This document shows positions 56,888 through 64,000 of a stretch of DNA of 64,000 nucleotides, piece by piece (positions within the stretch are counted from its first letter, which is position 1; every line of letters starts with the position of its first letter). The stretch lies in contig NZ_SLUI01000003.1 in the NCBI RefSeq assembly GCF_004339805.1, positions 310,001 to 374,000 on the forward strand, given 5' to 3'. Origin of the DNA: Anaerospora hongkongensis (GTDB lineage: Bacteria > Bacillota > Negativicutes > Sporomusales > DSM-15969). Position numbers and translations under genes: made by a program. Below the pieces are notes generated by a model. That model ran no database searches and was not told where the DNA came from. It saw only the letters and a list, made by a program, of their open reading frames with translations.

Positions 56888-58363
56888 ATGGTATCATTAT
56901 CTAAGTATAACGCAAAATTGACGACTGACTTTCAACTAGCTCCGGGTATGGAGAGTCAATATTTTGACCGTAAGTCCGCAGGAATTGCTCTCGCTAAACT
57001 GGCGGAGGCTATTGTGGCATTTGCCAATGCAGATGGTGGCACAATTGCCATTGGAATAAAAGACAAACAGTTTGAGGGTATCAATTCCCAGGGGAATACC
57101 CGCATCAATGATTTTATCCAATGCGGCTTTGATAAATGCCGGCCATCCGTAAAATCTACATATGAATTTGCTGACGTTACCAAGCCCAATGGCAAGGCTG
57201 ATCAAATTCTTTTTCTGCATATCGAAGCGGATAAGGAACGGGTTCATGAGACGGAAAGCGGCGAAGTGTTTCTGCGTGTAGGTGATGAAAGCAAAAGGCT
57301 GAATTACGAGCAAAGGCTTAGTCTAGAATATGATAAAGGAAGCCGGCTGTATGAGGATGAAATCATTGCTGATTGCCGCATGGATGACCTTGATGTAGAA
57401 GCACTGACTGAGTTTGGTAAAGCGGTTGAATTTGCGGGTCAAGAGTGGGAGCAATTATTATATGCCAGGGGCTTTGCCCGGCGAAGTGACAGTGGACCCC
57501 GTATTACCGCGGCCGGTGTATTGTTATTTGCGCAAAATCCGACCGTCTTCTTGCCCAGTGCACGTATTCGGTTTATTCGTTATGAAGGCAGTCATGCCGA
57601 AGTTGGAACGGCCATGGATGTGATCAAGCAGGAATATATCGAAGGGCCGCTTACCAAATTATTAAACCGAGCAAAGGATATTGTTGGGGCACAGTTGCGA
57701 ACATTTACGGCTTTGAATCCGTTGGATGGGAAATTTATTTCTATATCGGAATACCCTCCCTTCGCTTGGCAGGAAGGCGTTGTCAATGCTGTGACGCATC
57801 GTGCTTACAATATTCATGGTGAAGATATTCGTATTGTAATGTTTGATGATCGGTTGGAGATTTTAAGTCCGGGGAAATTTCCTAATGTGGTTAATAAAAA
57901 TAATATACGCGAAGTCCGCTATTCCCGGAATCCGCGCATTGCCCGAGCTTTAACTGAAATGGGCTGGGTAAGGGAGCTTAATGAGGGTGTTAAGCGTATT
58001 TATAAGGAAATGAACCAGTATTTTTTGGATGAACCGGTTTATGATGAACCAAACCAGTCGGTATTGCTGGTGCTGAAGAATAATATTGTGACTAGACGTA
58101 AGCGACGGACGGAACGCATCAATGCGCTAATTAGCGCCGAATGGTCAAGTTTATCAGCCGATGAAAAACGGGCTCTGGAGATGGCTTATAGTAAAGACCG
58201 AATGACAACACGCGATTTGGCGGAACTGCTTGATCGAAGTGCGCCTTATGCACGAAAGATATTGACAGGCTTAGAACAGCGCAGCTTGTTGCAGAAAACG
58301 GCGTCAGCAAGTACCGATCCGCAACAATATTACTCACTAGTTGAAATGGCAACTTCAAAATAA
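56888..58363 (+). CDS. AlbA_2 (Schlafen-like) domain protein with C-terminal ATPase-like and winged-helix regions
   Basis: 491 residues. AlbA_2 at about 18-140 (ESQYFDRKSAGIALAKLAEA, then VAFANADGGTIAIGIKD). A middle region at about 150-380 (GVVNAVTHRAYNIHGEDIRI, VRYSRNPRIARAL) is the HATPase-like domain common in these transcriptional regulator-type proteins, and a winged helix ends the protein (TTRDLAELLDRSAPYARKIL). ATG at 56888 is favoured, ten bases after AAGGA; an ATG at 56882 is in frame. Schlafen-type AlbA proteins occur in defence islands, acting as nucleases or regulators. More GC-rich than the Mokosh genes, so separately acquired. Confidence 0.8.
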   Translation: MVSLSKYNAKLTTDFQLAPGMESQYFDRKSAGIALAKLAEAIVAFANADGGTIAIGIKDKQFEGINSQGNTRINDFIQCGFDKCRPSVKSTYEFADVTKPNGKADQILFLHIEADKERVHETESGEVFLRVGDESKRLNYEQRLSLEYDKGSRLYEDEIIADCRMDDLDVEALTEFGKAVEFAGQEWEQLLYARGFARRSDSGPRITAAGVLLFAQNPTVFLPSARIRFIRYEGSHAEVGTAMDVIKQEYIEGPLTKLLNRAKDIVGAQLRTFTALNPLDGKFISISEYPPFAWQEGVVNAVTHRAYNIHGEDIRIVMFDDRLEILSPGKFPNVVNKNNIREVRYSRNPRIARALTEMGWVRELNEGVKRIYKEMNQYFLDEPVYDEPNQSVLLVLKNNIVTRRKRRTERINALISAEWSSLSADEKRALEMAYSKDRMTTRDLAELLDRSAPYARKILTGLEQRSLLQKTASASTDPQQYYSLVEMATSK

Positions 58364-58365
58364 CC

Positions 58366-58520
58366 GGGAGCTTGAAATGAGAAACTATTAGCTTGAAACG
58401 GAATTTCTTGGTTTATAGCGTAGAAAACTGAATTTATTTAGGTTCTTACGTATTGAACGCTTAGAAAACTGTGTAAGCTTGAAACGAAAGTATATTAGCT
58501 TGAAACGAAAGTTGATATTA
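58366..58520 (+). repeat. Short degenerate direct repeats AGCTTGAAAC
   Basis: AGCTTGAAA(C/T)GA or near relatives start at about 58369, 58390, 58476 and 58498; between them TAGAAAACTG recurs at 58423 and 58462. Too short and irregular for a CRISPR array. It may be an operator array, iterons, or a decayed tail of a gene. Confidence 0.5.
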
Positions 58521-58538
58521 GCTAACTGACCATGGAGG

Positions 58539-58576
58539 AAAAATCAACCCCCGGCTAGGCCGAGGGTTGATTTTTA
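58539..58576. terminator. Strong hairpin terminator, both directions
   Basis: AAAATCAACCC and GGGTTGATTTT with an inner CCGGC/GCCG stem, flanked by A- and T-runs. It ends the AlbA_2 gene transcript. Confidence 0.8.
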
Positions 58577-58707
58577 TTTGTTAAAGGCCGAATGAAGGAA
58601 AAGAACGATACTCGATGAATTGTCAAATTATATATAAATTCCCATAATTATGAGACTATTGATGAAAACAGGTTATGGACATTGACACAGCGGCATAGGG
58701 GGTAAAT

Positions 58708-59292
58708 ATGAGAATAGTAACGTTAAATAAGTATATGCGCGAAGAAATTGATGAATTTATTAATGAAAATCAATGTATTGAAGTAATAGAACGTCCTAGT
58801 GGAATTTATAATATGCTTGAATGGCTAATGCCTTCGGCAATTGTAGTATATTTAACGAAACCGTTTTTTGAGGCGTTTTTTACAGAAGCGGGCAAAGATG
58901 CTTATGACTTGTTCAAGAGCTCATTAAAAAAGTTTGTTAGGAAGATTAAATTAAAGAATGAGTTTTGTTATTGTGTGACGACCAATAAGCAGACAGAAAC
59001 GAGAAAGTTAGACTTTTATTATAAATTGGGTAATGTGCGCTTAAAATTTCTACTATATAATTCGCTGGATGCTGATGTACAGGTAGTAGCAGTCGAAAAA
59101 ATTATAGAATTTATTAAGCCTGACTGTGAGCAAGATTTAATCATTAAAATTGAAAAATTTCAGAAACAAAATAGATTTTCCCAACATGAGATTTTTCTTG
59201 AGTATCATCCTGAAAGGGAACAGTGGGAGTTTATAGATGTTTTTGAAAGAATTATGGAACAACAGCGCAAAGCCAGGTCTGTTAATAGCTAA
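58708..59292 (+). CDS. Hypothetical protein, 194 residues
   Basis: Not recognised. ATG at 58708 after AGGGGG. A hydrophobic stretch at about 37-58 (MLEWLMPSAIVVYLTKPFFE) could be a membrane helix; the rest is charged, with lysine-rich segments (FKSSLKKFVRKIKLKNE) near 75. AT-rich like the Mokosh genes. It lies between the AlbA_2 gene and the large STAND gene, on the same strand, so it may be an accessory defence protein. No catalytic motif seen. Confidence 0.55.
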   Translation: MRIVTLNKYMREEIDEFINENQCIEVIERPSGIYNMLEWLMPSAIVVYLTKPFFEAFFTEAGKDAYDLFKSSLKKFVRKIKLKNEFCYCVTTNKQTETRKLDFYYKLGNVRLKFLLYNSLDADVQVVAVEKIIEFIKPDCEQDLIIKIEKFQKQNRFSQHEIFLEYHPEREQWEFIDVFERIMEQQRKARSVNS

Positions 59293-59379
59293 TACCCCAA
59301 TTTATAGGTAATTAGCATGCTATAATGGCATGATTTCTGGGCAATTGTTTTATTAGCGATGATTGAGAATATCAGCCAA

Positions 59380-59424
59380 AGAAAGGTATGATCGCCAATT
59401 TGTTCGTGATCTTTCCTTTCATTT
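59380..59424 (+). terminator. Possible hairpin between the 194-residue gene and the STAND gene
   Basis: GAAAGGTATGATCG and CGTGATCTTTCCTTTC pair imperfectly and are followed by ATTT. It may be a terminator or an operator ahead of the large gene. Confidence 0.35.
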
Positions 59425-59481
59425 ACGTGATTTGGTGATCGGATATATTTCTTCCTAATGTGACGTCTAGGGAGTGTGAAT

Positions 59482-62400
59482 ATGAGCTTTGAAACAGGAG
59501 GACGAGCAGACAAGCTTGGTAATCGGTACGAAGGGCGATGGGTGGCTAAGCAATTATTGCGGCTATTGACTGAAGAAATAGTATCTATAACTATTGAGGC
59601 AATCGGTGACGACGAATATGGAGTAGACTTGTGGATTGTTCAGAAGGACGGGGCGCGACAGGCTCAACAATGCAAGAGTAGAAATAAAAGTAAGGAAGCT
59701 TGGTCGATTAGCGACTTTAAGACAAGAGATATTTTAAACAAGTTTCGCTATCAGCTAGATAGGAGCTCGCAGATCGAATTTAAATTTGTAAGTGGAGTTC
59801 CTTTTTCGAATTTAGCTGATATTTGCGATAGTGCGCGAAACTCCAATCAAGATCCGGAGAATTTTTACATGCATCAAATCGTAGGTGCGTCTCGAGAGAA
59901 TATCTTTCGTCAATTTTGTGAAGGTATGGGGCTTCACCACACTGTCAGTGATGATCGAAACAAGGCATTTGATTATTTGCGCCGCTTACTAGTAGATTGC
60001 TATTCGGATGATGAAACCGCATGGATTGACCTAAAAGCTCAAGCAGGTTTTCTTATTACGGGGGCCCCAGAAACAATAATATCGACACTTCTCAGCTATG
60101 CAGAAAACTCGGATAGTCTCGGTAAGCCGATCTATGCAGACGAGTTATGGGCATATCTTAAAGAACAAGAGATGTTTCCGAGAAAACTCGCATACGATCA
60201 ACGCATCATGCCCTGCATCGAACGTTTGCAGGAAGAATTTAAGAACTCTATCCAGCCAGGTCTTGTTGCTGGTGTGCTTATCCCCCGTGAAGAAGCAACT
60301 GAGTGCGTGCAGTTGTTACAAAACGAGAAAGGCCTTATTATCCTTCACGGTCCCGCTGGTTTAGGAAAAAGTGGAGTTCTGTTTGAAGTGGTTAACAAAT
60401 TACACACGAATGGAACTCCTTATTTGCCACTAAGGCTTGATCGCCGTATTCCAGAAAAAAACGCAGCACAGTATGGTATTGATGTCGGACTACCCGATTC
60501 CCCAGTGAATTGCCTTATTGCAGTAGCAGGTAGTCGCCCTTGTGTTCTTATTTTAGATCAATTAGACGCAATCCGGTGGACTAGTGTACATTCTGCAAAC
60601 TCCTTAGATGTGTGCCGTGAAATCATTAATCAAGTACTTGCTTTTCGACGTGAGGGCAAAAAGATTAGTGTTGTAGTAGCTTGCCGTACTTTCGACTTGA
60701 AGCATGATCCTGAAATTAAACAATGGGTTGAAAACAAAAGCGTCTATGAAAAATGGGAACAAATTGAAGTTCGCCCGTTATCACCAATTGCTGTGCAACA
60801 AATAGCTGGGGAACAATATACAACTTTGACAGGTCGCCAGACAAGTATATTGGCTAGTCCCCAAAACTTAGCAATGTGGGTGCATCTTCAACAAGAAGGT
60901 CGGCTTGTAGCCTTTAAATCCAACATTGAATTAATGAAAATGTTCTGGGATTCAAAAAGAACAGCGTTAGCTGGAGTAGCTAACATCGATGATATCAATG
61001 GAGTCATCGATACTTTAACCCTGTGGATGGAAACAAATGGAAAAATTTCGGCTCCTGTTTTGATTTTATCTCGTTACTCCCCTCATACCCTTTATGCAAT
61101 TAAATCTCATGGCATAATTCAGGAACAGAATAGAATTATTAGTTTTTGCCATCAGAGTTATTTAGATTATCTTATTGCTGAAAAACTAATATTAGAAATT
61201 TTTGCTGGCGGGAGCATCCTGCAATGGTTAGGGGCGGAAGAAAAGCAAACTTTATTTCGCAGAGAACAATTTAGGCAGGCATTATCTTGGTTGGCAGATG
61301 AAGCGCCAGAATACTTTAGCGATGTAGTACAGGCAGTGTTATCTTCGCGAGATATTCGATTTCATATGAAGCATCTAGTTCTGGAGGTCATTGGGCAATT
61401 CGATGATATAGTGGAAAATAGTCAGCTTGTCGAATACATGTTGGAATTGTATAAAGACGGCTATTGGCATAAACATATACTTACGACCACTTTTTCTGGT
61501 AGTAAAGCATGGGTTCTATTACTAATTGAAAAGAATGAAATTGCTGCTGCCTTATGTTCCGCAGAAATAGATAAAAGTCAAGAAGCATTGAATTTATTAA
61601 GTTCAGTTTTATACAAGATACCTGATCAAGTTGTATCGATTTTAGTACCTTGGAGTGACGTAAATGAAGATTGGTCAAAACGGGTTTTAGATACAATTGG
61701 TTGGGAGGTGGACAAAGATTCTGATGCAATATTTGAAATGCGGCTTAAATTGGCACAAAAGGGAATTTTAGCGGATTTTATAGGCTGGAAAGAACTATGT
61801 GAAAAATATGCAATCCGAGCATTTCGCCTTTTTTCAATTGTTTTATCGTTATTGTCGAATAGTTCTGATACGCGCGATTCTTCTCATCAGCGTAGCAGGA
61901 TAGAACAGTTTTACGATCATGAAATTGAAGCATTGCGAGGGGCGGCAAAAATATGTCCAGTGGAGGCATGGGATTTATTAATGCCGATAGTACAATGTCT
62001 TACTTCACAGTTGCCGGAGGCAGAATATGACCCGAGTGTCTTGCGTTGGCAAAAAGATAGTTTAAATGGTGAGCAGAGAAATTTAGAACGGGTAGCAGTT
62101 GATTCCCTTATTATTGCTGGACAAGTAATTGCTAAGAATACTCCTCTCTTATTGCTTGAACGGACACAGAGCATAGAAGAAAGTACGCCTTCGATCTTAC
62201 AAAATATATTAATAGAAATATATTCCTGTCTCCCATCCCAATACGCAAATGATGGTATTGGATGGTTAGTAAAGGATCTTAAAAGATTTAGGTTAGGGAA
62301 TGGTTATAACGAGCCGGAATGGATGTCAGCTTTTCGTTTAATTGAAGCGCTATCGGCATATTGCTCTCAAGAATTGTTCGAGCAGTTGGAAAACAAGTTA

Positions 62401-64000
62401 GTCCATTATCATGATCCAGATGAATTGTTTTTGGCTAAATACCATCTTGACATTTGGCAGAAATATGGAGGGTGGTTTGATTACTGGGGACGTACTCAAT
62501 ATTTTCTTTTACCAGCTTTGTGTAAAGAACGCTGTAAGAAATCGACACTCGAACTTGTTAAAGTACTCAAACGAAAATTTAAAGATTATTCTACAGAGCG
62601 CTTTTTACGGTCAGGCAAGATAAAAGGCGGCTGGGTAGGATCATCGTTAAATAAAGATTTGGGCCGTATTAGAGATATTTCATGGTTAAAAATTGTTAAG
62701 AATAAAACGATACCAATAGAAGGTATGGTAAATTGGAAGCAATATTTTGATGATCATATCATTGAAACTTCTGTTTCGCAATTTGCACGTAGCCTTCAAT
62801 ATATAGCGGAGGCTTATCCTGAAAGATTTGGCCAGTTAGCACTTCGATTCCCAATAGATACGGACTACCGATATATCGCAGCAATTATTTCGTCATTAGC
62901 ATTAACGAAGCCTAATGATCGTGTATTGAGGGAAGAAAAAATAGAGTGGGAGTCGGCTTCGATTAGTACTATTACTCAGGTTTTACAGAGGTTTAAGCAT
63001 TATATTTATAACGAGATAGCCCTTGAATTTTGTAGATTAGTAGAAGCTCGTGCAGAAGAGATCTGGCCAGATTTCGTGTTAGATGCGGTTGCCTATTTAG
63101 CTACACATGATCTTGAATCAGATCGGGGCTATAAAAAACGGGATACTGCTCATGATTTATTGACAGCTACTTTAAATTGTGTCCGCGGTGTTGCTTGCAA
63201 TGCAATTGCAGATTTACTATGGAAGCACAGCGACTTATTCTCCCGGTTTAGATCAACCATTCAGTTAAATATAAATGAAAAAGACCCGGTTGTTCTCATC
63301 GCAACAACGGGGATCTTAAATCCAATATTAAATATTGATAAACCTCAAGCTGTGGCTTGGTTTACTACTGCCGCTTTACGGGATACCCGTGTGTCGGCAT
63401 CCCATTACGGTAGTCACTTTATTGGGTATACGATTAAGGAATTTCCCGATGATTTAATGCCGGTAATCCAAAAGATGATAAACGATCACAATCAGGAAAG
63501 TGCAACATTAGGTGCGCATATGGTGAGCAGCTTCAATTTGTTTTACGGTTTTTTTGCCGAGGAAGTAAATCATTGTATGGCGGGATCAGCCAGTCAAAGA
63601 GCCGGTATTGCAAAAACTGCAACAGCCAATATTGAGGAACCCAAATATGCAGAAACATGCCGAGGGTATATTGCAGTGTTAATGAATGATCCTGACAAGG
63701 AAGTACGTTCAATTGTAAATCGAATGTTTAAAGTTGAAATACTTGATATTTCAGAAAACGTTATATTTATGGAGAGCTATGTAAATTCCGAGGCTTTTGC
63801 AGATGGAGCATATGGATTATTTCGTTGTTTAGAGCACTATAAGGAATCGCTTATTCCCTTTTCTAACATTATTTTAAATGCTTGCAGAGCAATAGTAGCA
63901 AACTATAGTAGTGCATCTGAAGAAAGTCTACCGAGAGTTGGCCGGTCGATACATGGTTTGTCTCCATTGCTGCTGCGCTTATACGAGCAAGCGCAAGAAC
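59482..64000 (+). CDS. Giant STAND NTPase with N-terminal PD-(D/E)xK nuclease, Avs-like (partial at 3' end)
   Basis: Open without a stop from ATG 59482 to the window end, at least 1506 residues. Residues about 10-90 look like a Mrr/PD-(D/E)xK nuclease: E17, D49 in GVDLWIV, and Q63-x-K65 in QQCKSR. After a linker comes a STAND/NACHT-type NTPase: Walker A GPAGLGKS (290-297), Walker B VLILDQLDAI (355-364), a sensor-like VVVACRT near 400, and FCHQSYLDYLIAEKL near 556, typical of these ATPases. The remaining about 950 residues are helical with no known motif, the place of the target-sensing repeats in antiviral STAND (Avs) proteins. GGGAGTG precedes the ATG. The protein class is well supported; the defence role is inferred. 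Confidence 0.8.
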   Translation, partial: MSFETGGRADKLGNRYEGRWVAKQLLRLLTEEIVSITIEAIGDDEYGVDLWIVQKDGARQAQQCKSRNKSKEAWSISDFKTRDILNKFRYQLDRSSQIEFKFVSGVPFSNLADICDSARNSNQDPENFYMHQIVGASRENIFRQFCEGMGLHHTVSDDRNKAFDYLRRLLVDCYSDDETAWIDLKAQAGFLITGAPETIISTLLSYAENSDSLGKPIYADELWAYLKEQEMFPRKLAYDQRIMPCIERLQEEFKNSIQPGLVAGVLIPREEATECVQLLQNEKGLIILHGPAGLGKSGVLFEVVNKLHTNGTPYLPLRLDRRIPEKNAAQYGIDVGLPDSPVNCLIAVAGSRPCVLILDQLDAIRWTSVHSANSLDVCREIINQVLAFRREGKKISVVVACRTFDLKHDPEIKQWVENKSVYEKWEQIEVRPLSPIAVQQIAGEQYTTLTGRQTSILASPQNLAMWVHLQQEGRLVAFKSNIELMKMFWDSKRTALAGVANIDDINGVIDTLTLWMETNGKISAPVLILSRYSPHTLYAIKSHGIIQEQNRIISFCHQSYLDYLIAEKLILEIFAGGSILQWLGAEEKQTLFRREQFRQALSWLADEAPEYFSDVVQAVLSSRDIRFHMKHLVLEVIGQFDDIVENSQLVEYMLELYKDGYWHKHILTTTFSGSKAWVLLLIEKNEIAAALCSAEIDKSQEALNLLSSVLYKIPDQVVSILVPWSDVNEDWSKRVLDTIGWEVDKDSDAIFEMRLKLAQKGILADFIGWKELCEKYAIRAFRLFSIVLSLLSNSSDTRDSSHQRSRIEQFYDHEIEALRGAAKICPVEAWDLLMPIVQCLTSQLPEAEYDPSVLRWQKDSLNGEQRNLERVAVDSLIIAGQVIAKNTPLLLLERTQSIEESTPSILQNILIEIYSCLPSQYANDGIGWLVKDLKRFRLGNGYNEPEWMSAFRLIEALSAYCSQELFEQLENKLVHYHDPDELFLAKYHLDIWQKYGGWFDYWGRTQYFLLPALCKERCKKSTLELVKVLKRKFKDYSTERFLRSGKIKGGWVGSSLNKDLGRIRDISWLKIVKNKTIPIEGMVNWKQYFDDHIIETSVSQFARSLQYIAEAYPERFGQLALRFPIDTDYRYIAAIISSLALTKPNDRVLREEKIEWESASISTITQVLQRFKHYIYNEIALEFCRLVEARAEEIWPDFVLDAVAYLATHDLESDRGYKKRDTAHDLLTATLNCVRGVACNAIADLLWKHSDLFSRFRSTIQLNINEKDPVVLIATTGILNPILNIDKPQAVAWFTTAALRDTRVSASHYGSHFIGYTIKEFPDDLMPVIQKMINDHNQESATLGAHMVSSFNLFYGFFAEEVNHCMAGSASQRAGIAKTATANIEEPKYAETCRGYIAVLMNDPDKEVRSIVNRMFKVEILDISENVIFMESYVNSEAFADGAYGLFRCLEHYKESLIPFSNIILNACRAIVANYSSASEESLPRVGRSIHGLSPLLLRLYEQAQE

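Noticed and set aside
58366..58520. CRISPR array
   Set aside because: Repeat units are about 12 bases, irregularly spaced and degenerate; no cas genes nearby.
1..64000. tRNA or rRNA genes and an integrase that would mark an attachment site
   Set aside because: None was found by eye; no att repeats could be supported for the defence region.

Overview
The window reads as chromosomal DNA of an anaerobic, diderm Firmicute of the Negativicutes (Sporomusa/Pelosinus-like). The best evidence is an SLH-domain outer-membrane porin (38088-39482), a type confined mostly to diderm Firmicutes. Clostridial-style Shine-Dalgarno sites, 2-oxoacid:ferredoxin oxidoreductase, CoA-transferases and many anaerobic dicarboxylate transporters agree with this. 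The genus is inferred; no rRNA or tRNA gene was seen.

Region 1 (1-12.8 kb) is a dicarboxylate or branched-acid catabolic region. It holds an oxaloacetate-decarboxylase-type carboxyltransferase (cut by the window edge), a DASS transporter, a fumarase-family lyase with altered active-site motifs, a HAD hydrolase, an aconitase-family hydratase (two subunits), a cytosolic chemoreceptor with a PrpR_N sensor and a small double-HTH regulator. A secreted SGNH hydrolase, a LysR regulator divergent from a second DASS transporter, and an enolase-superfamily dehydratase follow.

Region 2 (12.8-31 kb) mixes intact genes with many decayed ones. Intact: HPP membrane protein, a chemoreceptor with an unrecognised sensor, DUF3870 protein, LysR, DAACS and DcuC transporters, class V aminotransferase, threonine aldolase, glutamate dehydrogenase. 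Decayed: oadA, a flavodoxin-fold reductase, D-threonine aldolase, racemase, transposase, pdxS, fumarase beta subunit and a LamB/YcsF protein. This looks like a zone of gene loss.

Region 3 (31-50.2 kb) is a coherent catabolic block: korDABC, CoA-transferase, IclR regulator, SLH porin, MatC-like permease, a PEP-mutase/isocitrate-lyase-family lyase, a second aconitase-family hydratase, a second PrpR_N chemoreceptor, two crotonases, a second CoA-transferase, thiolase and 3-hydroxyacyl-CoA dehydrogenase. The simplest reading is uptake of a branched di- or tricarboxylate, hydration and retro-aldol cleavage to pyruvate plus a second acid (as in the dimethylmalate branch of anaerobic nicotinate degradation), and processing of the products as CoA esters. 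A repeated palindrome (GGAACTAGTTCC) upstream of the porin and of the lyase is a good candidate IclR operator. The order hydratase large subunit, small subunit, hairpin, PrpR_N chemoreceptor occurs twice, in regions 1 and 3.

Region 4 (50.2-64 kb) begins with a GC-rich stretch without convincing genes except two small ORFs, each behind a copy of a duplicated leader. An apparent defence island follows: a kinase-helicase with a partner protein (Mokosh type I-like), an AlbA_2/Schlafen-type protein, an unknown 194-residue protein, and a very large STAND NTPase with an N-terminal PD-(D/E)xK nuclease that runs off the window end (Avs-like).
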